64,000 nucleotides of DNA from Pseudomonas sp. PSB18 (GTDB taxonomy: Bacteria > Pseudomonadota > Gammaproteobacteria > Pseudomonadales > Pseudomonadaceae): assembly GCF_014596565.1 (NCBI RefSeq), contig NZ_NOIN01000005.1, positions 1-64,000 on the forward strand. The letters are read 5' to 3'. A program made the translations under genes and the position numbers. This document shows, in pieces, positions 1 to 10,300 of this stretch. Position 1 is the first letter of the stretch. The number at the start of each line of letters is the position of its first letter. The notes beneath the pieces are model-generated. The model had not been told where the DNA came from. It did not search any database and saw only the letters and a program-made list of their open reading frames with translations.

Positions 1-752
1 AACGGCTACGGCCCCACCGAAAACACCACCTTCACCACCACCCACCGCATCACCCTCGAGGATGCATTGGCGGGCGATATTCCCATCGGCCGGCCCATCG
101 GCAACACCCAGGTCTATGTCCTTGACGAGCAGTGCCAGGCACAGCCCATCGGCGTCGCTGGCGAGCTGTACATCGGTGGCGACGGGCTGGCCCTCGGTTA
201 CCTGAACCAGGCGCAATTGAGCGAAGAGCGCTTCGTTGCCAATCCTTTCACCCCCGGTACGCGGCTGTACCGCACCGGTGACCTGGTGCGCTGGCGCGCC
301 GACGGCGTGTTGATGTTCCTCGGACGCAACGATCTGCAGGTCAAGGTCCGCGGCTTTCGCATCGAGCTCGGGGAAATCGAAGCGCAGCTCAAGGCTCTGC
401 CTAGAATCACCGAAGCGGTGGTGCGGGTCGACGCCCAGCAGCGTCTGCTGGCCTATTTCAGCGCGCCCCAGGCTCAACAGCCCAATGAACTGCGGGCCCG
501 CTTGGCCACGGTATTACCCGACTACATGCTGCCGGCGGCCTTTGTGCACGTGGAAGCTTTTAGCCTGACCGCCAACGGCAAGCTCGACCGCCGCGCCCTG
601 CCCGAGCCCAGTGAAAACCATTTCGCCCTGCAGCGCTACGAAGCTCCCGAGGGGCCGGTGGAAAGTCGCCTCGCCGAGCTCTGGGCGCAAACCCTCGGCG
701 TGCCGCGGGTGGGACGCCAGGACAATTTCTTTGCCCTGGGCGGGCATTCGCT
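1..752 (+). repeat. Direct repeat copy 1: A-domain C-terminus plus T domain
   Basis: Bases 1-329 are identical to 13005-13333. The similarity continues, with scattered mostly synonymous changes, to about 752 (13756). The repeat probably extends left of the window. It covers the end of a Val/Ile-type A domain and the start of its carrier domain, so two modules of different synthetases share a recently homogenised segment. Confidence 0.85.
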
Positions 753-3700
753 GATGGCCGTGCAACTGGTCGAGCAATTGCGGGCCGAAGGTTGGCACCT
801 CGACATCGGGACCTTGTTCACTGCGGCGAACCTTCACCATCTGGCCCTGCTGCTCGAACACCCGGTGAGCCCAGCCGAACCCCACGCGCCTATCATTGTT
901 TCGGGCATCGCCCCGGACTGCCCGCGCATCACCCCGGACATGCTGCCCCTGCTCAGCCTGCCGCAAGCGCAGATCGACTCGGTCGTCGCGGCTGTCGAAG
1001 GTGGCACGGCCAACGTCCAGGACATCTACCCGCTGGCACCTCTGCAAGAAGGCTTGCTATTCCAGCACCTGTTGCAACCGGATGACGACGCCTACCTGTT
1101 GCGCGCCACCCTTGCCTTCGACAGCCACGAGCGACTGCAAGGCTTCGTCGCGGCGTTCGACCAAGTGATCGCCCGCCACGACGTCCTGCGCAGCGCGGTG
1201 CTCTGGGAAGGTCTGGACGAGCCGGTGCAGGTGGTCTGGCGTAGCGCGAGTCTGCCGGTGCAACAGCTCGCCGACGGTGAACGGTTCAGTGACCAGTCGC
1301 TGGACATCCGACGCGCGCCCCTGGCGCGGGCCTTCGTGCGCTTCGACAGTGCGACACAGCACTGGCAATTGCAACTGGTCCATCATCACCTGGCGATCGA
1401 CCACGCCACCCTGGGATTGCTGTTCGCCGAGGTTCGTGCGCTGATGCTCGACCCGCATCGCCATCTGCCCTCGAGCGTGCCGTTTCGCCAGTTCGTCGCC
1501 CAGGCGCGCCAGCCTCACCGCCAGGCCAGCGCCGAGGCTTATTTCCAGCAGCTGCTCGGCGACGTCAGCGAGCCGACCCTGCCCTACGGGCTGCATGACG
1601 TACAAGGTTCGGGCCGCGATAACCGCGAGGCCCAGCGTACGCTGGAACCTGCCCTGGCCCTGCGCTTGCGACGGTTGGCCAAAGCCTGGGAGGTCGGTGT
1701 CGCCAGCCTGTTCCACCTGGCCTGGGCCCTGTTGATCGGCAAGTCCAGCGGCCGTAACGAGGTGGTGTTCGGCACCGTGCTGTTCGGCCGTTTCAGCGCC
1801 GGCGAACAAGCCGAGCGGGCGCTGGGCATGTTCATCAATACCTTGCCGCTGCGCATCGACCTCGACGCGCCGTTGCACACGGCCCTGCGGCAGACCCACG
1901 GCCGGCTGGTCGAACTGCTGGCCCACGAACACGCGCCTCTGGCGCTGGCGCAACGGTGCAGCGCCCTGCCCGCCCAGACGCCGCTCTTTTCGGCGCTGCT
2001 GAACTTTCGTCACAGTCAGGCTCAACGCAGCGCACAACCGGCGTTCGCGCTGCCGGGGGCGCACTGGCTGGGCAGCGAGGAGCGCAGCAACTACCCGTTC
2101 AGCCTGTCCGTGGACGACCTCGGCGACGGTTTCGCCCTGACCGGGCAGATCCATCACTCGGTGGACGCCGAGGTGGTGTTGGCCCATATGGTCCAGTCCC
2201 TCGAAACGCTGGCACGAAACCTGGAATCGACGCCGGCAATACGGGCGTGCACCTTGGACACATTGCCCGCCGCCGAGCGCGAGCAGGTCCTGAACGGGTT
2301 CAACTCCACCCACCGGGCGCACCCGCGCGACACCCTGCTGCATCAACCCTTCGAGCAGCAGGCGGCGCTGCATCCCGACCGGCTGGCGGCGCAGATCGAT
2401 AGCGCCGAGGAGACGTCGCTCACCTATGCGCAACTCAATGGCCGCGCCAACCAACTGGCCCATGCCTTGCTGGCTGCCGGCGTATGCCCGGATGACCGGG
2501 TTGCGATCTGCCTCGAACGCGGCCCCCTGCTGCTGGTGGCCATGCTCGCCACCCTGAAGGCCGGCGCAGCCTACGTGCCGCTGGATCCGGCCTACCCGGC
2601 GGCGCGCCTGCTGCACATGCTCGAAGACAGTGCGCCGCGCCTGGTGCTCACCAGCCAGGCCGCGCACGGGCGCCTGCCGACGTCCCCAGACGCAGCCCAT
2701 TGGCAGCTGGATTCGCCGCCGCTGGCGGACCGCCTGGGCGCCCTGTCCCTGGACAACCCAAAGATCCCGGACCTGACGTCGGCGCACCTGGCCTACGTGA
2801 TCTACACCTCCGGCTCCACGGGCCTGCCCAAAGGCGTGATGATCGAACATCGCAACGCCTGCAATCTGCTGCATTGGGCACTGGATAATTTCCAGGTCGA
2901 AGAGATGCAACTGAGCCTGTTCGCTACCTCGATCAACTTCGACCTGGCGGTGTTCGAATGCTTCGTGCCACTGGCCGCCGGCGCGACTCTGCAACTGGTG
3001 GACAACGCCCTCTCCCTGGTGGCGCAGCCACGGGCCGTGACGCTGATCAACAGCGTGCCCTCGGCGGTGGAGCAACTGGCGAGGATCGACGCCATCCCCG
3101 CCACCGTCCGCGTCATCAACCTGGCCGGCGAACCGCTCAAGGCTGCGCTGGTGGAACAGTTGTTCAACCGCAGCGCGGCGCGTCGGGTGTGCAATCTCTA
3201 CGGCCCGACCGAAACCACCACCTACTCCACCTGGCTGTCGATGCGCCGCGAAGACGGCTACCTGCCCGGCATTGGTCGCCCCCTGGATAACACCCGGATT
3301 TACCTGTTGGACCCGCATCGCCAGCCCGTGCCGCTGGGTGTGGCCGGGGAGATCTACATCGGTGGCGCCGGTGTCGCGCGGGGCTATTTGAATCGCAGCG
3401 AACTGACCACCGAACGCTTCCTGCCCGATCCATTCGTCGACGATCCCGCGGCGCGCATGTACCGCACCGGCGACCTCGGTCGCTGGCGGGCCGACGGTCA
3501 CCTGGAGTACCTGGGGCGTAACGACTTCCAGGTCAAGGTGCGCGGTTTCCGCATTGAACTGGGGGAAATCGAGGCCCAGTTGCTGGGCCTGCCGGGCGTG
3601 CGCGAAGCGGTGGTGGTAGCGCAACCCGCGCCGTCCGGCGCCCCGCGCCTGGTCGCCTACCTGGTGGCCGAGGATGCCCACGGGCCAGTTCCCGACACGG

Positions 3701-6700
3701 CGGCTGTACGCGCCCATCTGGAACAACACCTGCCGGACTACATGCTGCCCGGCGCCTGCATTGTCCTGGAGCGCCTGCCACTGACGCCCAACGGTAAACT
3801 CGACCGCCAGGCCCTGCCGATGCCCGGCACCACCCTCGTCGACGGCATCAGGCAACCACCTCGCGGTGACACTGAACAACGTCTGGCGGCGATCTGGGCA
3901 CAGGTGCTCGGCCAGCCGGACATCGATCGCGAGGATGATTTCTTCAGCCTCGGCGGGCATTCGCTGCTCGCGGTGCAACTGCTCGAACAACTGCGTCGCA
4001 ACGGTTGGAACCTGGACATCCGCAGCGTCTTCGAGCGCTCGACCCTTGCCGCTCAGGCCCGGCGCCTGGAAGCACTCGACAGCAGTGCCGCGCCCGAGGC
4101 CAGCGTCAGCGCCATTGCGCCCTCCTGCTCGCGCATCACCCCCGAGATGCTCGACCTGGTGGCGTTGTCCCAGGCGCGTATCGACCAGATCGCCGCACAG
4201 GTGCCCGGCGGTGCCGCCAACATCCAGGACATCTACCCGCTGGGCCCGTTGCAGGCAGGCATGCTCTATCACCACCAGGCCCAGCGCGACGGCGATCGCT
4301 ACGTGCTACGCAGTTTGCTGGCGTTTACCGACGAGGCCTGCCTGCAACGGTTCTGCGCGGCGCTGGAACAGGTCATTGTTCGGCATGACGCGCTGCGCAC
4401 CCTGGTGCTCTGGGAGGATCTGGACGAGCCACTGCAGGTGGTCCTACGGCACGTCGCGTTCACGCCCCGACGCCTGGTGCTCGACGGCGAGGATATCGTC
4501 GCCCGCTTGCAGGCCAGCGCCGACCCGCGCCATTTCCGTCTTGACCTGCGCCAGGCGCCGTTGATCGAAGCGCGCGTGGCCTTTGACGCGGTCAATAACC
4601 GTTGGCTGCTGTTGTTGCTCCATCACCATGTGGTGGTGGATCACACCTCCCTGGAGTTGATGGTCAAGGAAATTGCCCTGATCGAAGGCGGTCGTCAGGC
4701 CGAGCTGCCCGTGCCCACCAGCCCCCGCGACCTGGTGGCCCAGGCACGGCGCCCGGAGGTGATGGACGCCGCGGGCAAGTTTTTCAGCGAGCAACTGGGC
4801 GACCTCGACGAGCCGACCCTGCCTTTCGACCTCGACTTGCATGCCGATCCGCGCTGGCAGGCTCTGGAACACCGGCAAGCGTTGACCCCGGACCTGGCGC
4901 GCCGGCTGCGCCAACAGGCCCATGCCCACGGCGTGAGCGTGGCCGGCATCTGCCACTTGGCATGGGCGCTGGTGCTGGGGCGCCTCAGCGGTCGCGATGA
5001 CGTGGTATTCGGCACGGTACTGTTCGGGCGTCTGCAAGCCGGTGCCCATGCGGACCGGACCCTGGGCCTGTTCATCAACACGTTGCCGTTGCGCGTGCGC
5101 CTGCAAGACAGCACCAACGCCGTGCTGCAAAAGGTCCAGGACGCCTTGAACGGTCTGCTCTGCCACGAACAGACCCCACTGGCGCTGGCCCAGCGATGCA
5201 GCGCGGTGCCGGCGGGCACGGCCCTGTTCAGTGCGCTGTTCAACTACCGCTACAGCCATGCTGGGCAAGCGAACATCCCCCAGGCGATGCCGGGAATGAC
5301 CCTGCTGCACAGCGAAGAACGCACCCACTACCCCTTCAACCTGGCGATGGACGACCTGGGCGAAGGCTTCGAGCTCACCGCCCAGACCCATCCCGAACAC
5401 GCGCCCGAGCGGCTCGTGGGGTTCATGCTGCAAGCCCTCGATTCGCTGGTAGAGGCCCTGGCACAGCCAGGCGACACACCGGTGCAGCAATTGCGCGTGC
5501 TACCACCCCAGGAAGAGGCGCACCTGGACCGCTTCAACCGGTCGCCCACGGTTGCGCCCGAAGGTACGCTGGCGCAGCGATTTGCCGAACAGGTCGCGGC
5601 GACGCCGGACGCCTTGGCGGTGATCGACGAGCATCAGTCCCTGACATTCCGTGAGCTCGACCGGCAAGCCAGCCGCCTGGCCCATCACCTGCTGGACCAA
5701 GGGCTGCGGCACGGTCAGTTCGTCGCTGTCTGCCTGGAGCGCCAGGCGCATGCGGCGGTCGCCCTGTTGGCGGTGTGGAAAGCCGGCTGTGCCTATGTGC
5801 CGATGGACCCCGACTACCCGGCCAGCCGCCTGGCCTATCTGCTGGACGACAGTGCCCCCGCGGCACTGATCACCCAGGAGCAGGTGCGCAACCGGCTGCC
5901 CGCCTTCACGGGCGGACCGTTGATCAGCCTCGACGCCCCTGGAGAACGTGGCTGGCTGCACGCTCCAGCAGAGGCAGAAACCGCTCCAGGCCCGCAGCCG
6001 GCTGACCTGGCGTACATGATCTACACCTCCGGTTCCACCGGACAGCCGAAAGGTGTCATGGTCGAGCACCGCTCGGTGCTCAATCTGTGGGCCGGCCTGC
6101 GCCAGCGTCTGGACAACCTGCCCGCCAACAGCCGCTGCTCACTCAATGCGTCGATGGCCTTCGATGCCTCGGTACAGCAGCTTTGCCAATGGCTCAGTGG
6201 TCACTGCCTGGTGCTGATCCCCAAACGCATACGGCTGGATGCCGGGGCGCTGCTGGATTATCTGCACCAACAGCAAGTCACCCTGTTCGATTGCACGCCG
6301 AGCCAGTTGCAAGCCCTGCTCAAGCACCGGCAAGCACAAGTCCAGCCACAGCCATTGCCGTCGCGCATCCTGCTGGGTGGCGAGGCGGTGCCCGCTGAGC
6401 TGTGGACACAACTTGCCAACGAAGCCGGCGTGCGGGTCCTGAACGTCTACGGGCCCACCGAGTGCACTGTCGACACCACCAGCGCCTGGCTCGATCAACA
6501 CGCGCTGCCGAGCCTTGGACAGCCGCTGCCCAATACCCAGGTGCAGGTGCTCGACGCCCACGGTCGGCGCGTCCCGTTGGGGGTGGTTGGAGAGATTCAT
6601 ATCGGTGGCCGGGGCGTGGCGCGCGGCTACTGGCGGCGTGAGGCGCTCACTGGCGAACGTTTCCTCAGCGACCCGTTTACCCGCGAACCCGATGCGCGCT

Positions 6701-7329
6701 TGTATCGCACCGGCGACCTGGGCCGCTGGGAGTCGGATGGCAGCCTCAGTTACCTGGGACGCACCGACTTCCAGGTGAAGATCCACGGGCATCGCATCGA
6801 ACTGGGTGAAATCGAAAGCCACCTCCTGACGCTGCCCGGGGTGCGTCAGGCCGTGGTGGTGGGCCGTGCCGATCGCCACGGTGTGGACCGGCTGATCGCT
6901 TACTTGCAGGGCGATACGCCGCCGACTCCAGGCCAGGCCCGCAGTGCCCTGAGCGAACATTTGCCCGACTACATGCTGCCCAGCGCCTATGTGCGCCTGG
7001 ACCGGCTGCCGTTGACCGCCAACGGCAAGCTCGACCGCAACGCGCTGCCCGAGCCGGACGCCCAAGCGTTCGTGCAGACGCCCTATGAAGCGCCCCAGGG
7101 CGAAATCGAGGTTGTCCTGGCCGCCCTCTGGTGCGAGCTGCTGAATGTCGAGCGGGTCAGCCGCCACGACAATTTCTTCGCCCTGGGCGGCCATTCGCTG
7201 ATCGCCATGGGGCTGGTCGAGCGCCTGCGCCAGCACAACCTGCGGGCCGACATCAGCCAACTGTTCACCGCGCCGACCCTCGCCGGTCTGGCGGCGGTCA
7301 CCACTCCATTGAAGGAACTGCTCCTGTGA
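1..7329 (+). CDS. Nonribosomal peptide synthetase, 5'-truncated (A'-T-C-A-T-C-A-T)
   Basis: This is the 3' part of an NRPS gene that begins before the window; the frame is open from base 1 and 2442 residues are visible. In order: the C-terminal part of an adenylation (A) domain (residues 1-200), thiolation (T) domain with Ser250 in GGHSL, condensation (C) domain (about 305-760, HHLAID), A (780-1270), T (Ser1321), C (1375-1830), A (1850-2350), T (Ser2399). Pocket residues read from the A cores give DLFNNALTYK (Ala) for the second module and DAQDLGVVDK (Gln) for the third. The partial first A ends with the G322/T330/F331 pattern of Val/Ile codes. Both C domains have the long ITP...DIYPL N-terminus of dual condensation/epimerisation domains. 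The gene ends by overlapping the next NRPS start (GTGA), so the two proteins should act consecutively. Substrate calls are inferences from pocket codes. Confidence 0.95.
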   Translation, partial: NGYGPTENTTFTTTHRITLEDALAGDIPIGRPIGNTQVYVLDEQCQAQPIGVAGELYIGGDGLALGYLNQAQLSEERFVANPFTPGTRLYRTGDLVRWRADGVLMFLGRNDLQVKVRGFRIELGEIEAQLKALPRITEAVVRVDAQQRLLAYFSAPQAQQPNELRARLATVLPDYMLPAAFVHVEAFSLTANGKLDRRALPEPSENHFALQRYEAPEGPVESRLAELWAQTLGVPRVGRQDNFFALGGHSLMAVQLVEQLRAEGWHLDIGTLFTAANLHHLALLLEHPVSPAEPHAPIIVSGIAPDCPRITPDMLPLLSLPQAQIDSVVAAVEGGTANVQDIYPLAPLQEGLLFQHLLQPDDDAYLLRATLAFDSHERLQGFVAAFDQVIARHDVLRSAVLWEGLDEPVQVVWRSASLPVQQLADGERFSDQSLDIRRAPLARAFVRFDSATQHWQLQLVHHHLAIDHATLGLLFAEVRALMLDPHRHLPSSVPFRQFVAQARQPHRQASAEAYFQQLLGDVSEPTLPYGLHDVQGSGRDNREAQRTLEPALALRLRRLAKAWEVGVASLFHLAWALLIGKSSGRNEVVFGTVLFGRFSAGEQAERALGMFINTLPLRIDLDAPLHTALRQTHGRLVELLAHEHAPLALAQRCSALPAQTPLFSALLNFRHSQAQRSAQPAFALPGAHWLGSEERSNYPFSLSVDDLGDGFALTGQIHHSVDAEVVLAHMVQSLETLARNLESTPAIRACTLDTLPAAEREQVLNGFNSTHRAHPRDTLLHQPFEQQAALHPDRLAAQIDSAEETSLTYAQLNGRANQLAHALLAAGVCPDDRVAICLERGPLLLVAMLATLKAGAAYVPLDPAYPAARLLHMLEDSAPRLVLTSQAAHGRLPTSPDAAHWQLDSPPLADRLGALSLDNPKIPDLTSAHLAYVIYTSGSTGLPKGVMIEHRNACNLLHWALDNFQVEEMQLSLFATSINFDLAVFECFVPLAAGATLQLVDNALSLVAQPRAVTLINSVPSAVEQLARIDAIPATVRVINLAGEPLKAALVEQLFNRSAARRVCNLYGPTETTTYSTWLSMRREDGYLPGIGRPLDNTRIYLLDPHRQPVPLGVAGEIYIGGAGVARGYLNRSELTTERFLPDPFVDDPAARMYRTGDLGRWRADGHLEYLGRNDFQVKVRGFRIELGEIEAQLLGLPGVREAVVVAQPAPSGAPRLVAYLVAEDAHGPVPDTAAVRAHLEQHLPDYMLPGACIVLERLPLTPNGKLDRQALPMPGTTLVDGIRQPPRGDTEQRLAAIWAQVLGQPDIDREDDFFSLGGHSLLAVQLLEQLRRNGWNLDIRSVFERSTLAAQARRLEALDSSAAPEASVSAIAPSCSRITPEMLDLVALSQARIDQIAAQVPGGAANIQDIYPLGPLQAGMLYHHQAQRDGDRYVLRSLLAFTDEACLQRFCAALEQVIVRHDALRTLVLWEDLDEPLQVVLRHVAFTPRRLVLDGEDIVARLQASADPRHFRLDLRQAPLIEARVAFDAVNNRWLLLLLHHHVVVDHTSLELMVKEIALIEGGRQAELPVPTSPRDLVAQARRPEVMDAAGKFFSEQLGDLDEPTLPFDLDLHADPRWQALEHRQALTPDLARRLRQQAHAHGVSVAGICHLAWALVLGRLSGRDDVVFGTVLFGRLQAGAHADRTLGLFINTLPLRVRLQDSTNAVLQKVQDALNGLLCHEQTPLALAQRCSAVPAGTALFSALFNYRYSHAGQANIPQAMPGMTLLHSEERTHYPFNLAMDDLGEGFELTAQTHPEHAPERLVGFMLQALDSLVEALAQPGDTPVQQLRVLPPQEEAHLDRFNRSPTVAPEGTLAQRFAEQVAATPDALAVIDEHQSLTFRELDRQASRLAHHLLDQGLRHGQFVAVCLERQAHAAVALLAVWKAGCAYVPMDPDYPASRLAYLLDDSAPAALITQEQVRNRLPAFTGGPLISLDAPGERGWLHAPAEAETAPGPQPADLAYMIYTSGSTGQPKGVMVEHRSVLNLWAGLRQRLDNLPANSRCSLNASMAFDASVQQLCQWLSGHCLVLIPKRIRLDAGALLDYLHQQQVTLFDCTPSQLQALLKHRQAQVQPQPLPSRILLGGEAVPAELWTQLANEAGVRVLNVYGPTECTVDTTSAWLDQHALPSLGQPLPNTQVQVLDAHGRRVPLGVVGEIHIGGRGVARGYWRREALTGERFLSDPFTREPDARLYRTGDLGRWESDGSLSYLGRTDFQVKIHGHRIELGEIESHLLTLPGVRQAVVVGRADRHGVDRLIAYLQGDTPPTPGQARSALSEHLPDYMLPSAYVRLDRLPLTANGKLDRNALPEPDAQAFVQTPYEAPQGEIEVVLAALWCELLNVERVSRHDNFFALGGHSLIAMGLVERLRQHNLRADISQLFTAPTLAGLAAVTTPLKELLL

Positions 7330-10300
7330 CTGCGGATCAATTGCTGGCCTTGCTCAAACAACGTGGCGTCACCCTGTCCCTGCGCGGCGATCAACTGTCG
7401 GTGGTGGCCGACGACGAAGTCCTGGCCGACCAGGCACTGATCGCACTGCTGCGCAGCCACAAACCGGCGCTGATCGAAGCATTGCGCCAGCCCGCGACCC
7501 CGGTGGCCCGGACCAGCGGACTGCCCGTGGGGACCACTCACATCACCCCGGAGATGTTCGACCTGTGTCAGCTCGATCAGGCGCAGATCGAAAGCATCGT
7601 TGCCGGCGTGCCCGGTGGCGCGGCGAATATCCAGGATATCTATCCCCTGGTGCCGTTGCAGGCCGGCATTCTGTTTCACCATCTTCTGCAGTCGCATGGC
7701 GATACTTATTTGCTCCACGTGTTGCTGGCCTTCGACGATGAGGCCTGCCTGCGGCGCTTCATGGAAGCCTTGAACCAGGCCATCGCCCGTCACGACATCC
7801 TGCGCACCGCGCTGGCCTGGGAAGGCCTCGACGAACCGGTGCAGGTGGTCTGGCGCCAGGCTCCGCTGACCTTGGAGCGCTTCACTACGGGCCAGGCCGA
7901 TGTCGAAGCCGCGCTGCGAGCCCATACCGATCCGCGTCGGCAACGCCTGGACCTGCGCCAGGCTCCACTGATGCGCGCAGTCGCCGCCGAGGACGCGGCC
8001 GGCGGGCGGTGGCTGTTGCAACTGCTGCACCATCACGCGGTGATGGATCACACCTCCCTGGAGCGGCTGGTGGGGGAAGTCGCGGCGATCCAGCGAGGTC
8101 GCGTGGACCAATTGCAGGCGCCACAGCCATTTCGCGATTTCGTCATGCGCGCCCGCCAGGGCTTGAGCGAGGCGCAACACACGGCGTTTTTCAGCGAATT
8201 GCTGGGCGATATCGACGAGCCCACCGCACCGTGCGGCCTGCTCGATGTACGCGGGGACGGAAGCCAGGTGCAGACGTTGGAGGCGCCGCTGCCGGTGGCG
8301 TTGAGTCGGCGCATCCGCGAGCTGTCGCGGCGCCTGCACGTCAGCAGCGCGAGCCTGTTCCACCTGGCCTGGGCGATGGTGCTGGGCAAGACCAGCGGTC
8401 GCGACGACGTGGTGTTCGGCACGGTGATGTTCGGGCGCTTGTCGGGCACTGCCGAGGCCGCCACGGCCATGGGCCTGTTCATCAATACCCTGCCGCTGCG
8501 GGTACGCCTGGCAGTCCCCGTGGAGCAGGCGCTGCAGCAAACCCACACCCTGCTCAGTCGACTGATTGCCCACGAACACGCGCCCCTGGCCCTGGCCCAA
8601 CGTTGCAGCGCCCTGCCCAACGGCACCGCGCTGTTCTCGGCGCTGCTCAATTACCGCCACAGCGCGGACAACGGCCAGGCGCCTGCGCTCGCTGGCATGC
8701 GCGTGCTCGGCGGCGAGGAACGCACCAATTACCCGTTCAACCTCTCGGTGGACGATCTCGGCGAGGGTTTCTCGTTGAGCCTGCAAATCGATCCCCAGGT
8801 CGGCGCCGCGCCGGTGCTCGGCTGGCTGAGCAGCGCACTGGAAAACCTGCTGGACGCCCTCGAACGGCAGCCCGACACGCTGGCCTGCCACCTTTCGGTA
8901 TTGCCCGAGGCCGAACGCAACCGACTGCTGCAGACCTTCAACGCCACGGCCCGCGAACGGCCCGCCGAGGACTTGCTGCATCGAGCCCTGGAACAACAGG
9001 CCGAGCGTCAGCCCGAGGCCATCGCCGCACGTTTCGACGCCGCGGGCGGGGCCGCGCCGTTGACCTACGGACAACTCAACCGCCAGGCCAATCGCTTGGC
9101 CCACCTGTTGCTGCAAACCGGGGTTCGCCCCGACAGTCGCGTAGCGATTTGTCTTGAGCGTGGGCCGCACCTGCTGGTGGCCCTGCTGGGCATTCTCAAG
9201 GCTGGGGCGGCCTACGTCCCGCTGGACCCGGCCTACCCCCGCGAGCGCCTGGCGCACATGCTCGACGACAGCACCCCGCGGGCGTTGCTGACGGTCGCTG
9301 CGCTGCAATCGAACGTGGCCGTCGGCGGTGGCTGCACGCTGCTGTGCCTGGACGATCCGCAGACCGAGGCGCGTCTCGCCGAACAACCTGCCGACAATCC
9401 GAAACCCGTGCAACTGGGCCTGGGTGGGCATCACCTGGCCTACGTGATCTACACCTCCGGCTCCACCGGCACCCCCAAGGGCGTGATGATCGAGCACCGC
9501 AACGCCTGCAACCTGTTGAACTGGGCACTGCACGCCTTCGACGCCGCCAGCCTGCGCGACAGCCTGTTCGCCACGTCGATCAACTTCGACCTGGCGGTCT
9601 TCGAATACTTCGTGCCGCTGGCCGCCGGCGCGACCCTGCACGTGGCCACCAATGCCCTGGCGCTGCTCGACCGCCCCGTGCCGGTGACACTGATCAACAG
9701 CGTGCCTTCGGCGCTCGATGCGCTGGTCGGCGCCCAGGCGATTCCCACGTCGACACAGGTGGTCAACCTGGCGGGCGAACCCCTCAAGCAGGGACTGGTG
9801 GAGCAAATTTTCGCCAACAGCGCCGTGCAGCGGCTGTGCAACCTGTATGGCCCTTCGGAAACCACCACCTATTCGACGTGGGTGTCCATGGACCGTGACC
9901 AGGGTTTCGTGCCGGGCATCGGCCGGCCGCTGGACAATACCCGGGTGTACCTGCTCGACGCCCATCGCCAGTTGGTGCCCTTGGGGGTTAGCGGGGAAAT
10001 CTACATCGGTGGCGCCGGGGTGGCGCGGGGCTACCTGAATCGGCCGGCGCTGACCGAAGAGCGTTTCGTCCAGGACCCGTTCGCCAACGAAGCCGGTGCG
10101 CGAATGTACCGCACCGGCGACCTCGGTCGATGGACGCCCGACGGGCAGTTGTTGTACCTGGGTCGCAACGATTTCCAGGTCAAGGTGCGTGGCTATCGCA
10201 TCGAATTGGGCGAAATCGAAAGCACCCTCAGCCGGGTGCCGGGGGTGCAGCAGGCAGTGGTCACTGCCCGCCAGGACGTGCCAGGCGACCCACGCCTGGT

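Noticed and set aside
1057..4275. Very long minus-strand open frame opposite the NRPS (also at 7083-10598, 13515-15461, 15468-18110)
   Set aside because: These mirror the GC-rich codon bias of the NRPS; they have no domains, are His/Gln/Arg-rich, and lack ribosome sites.
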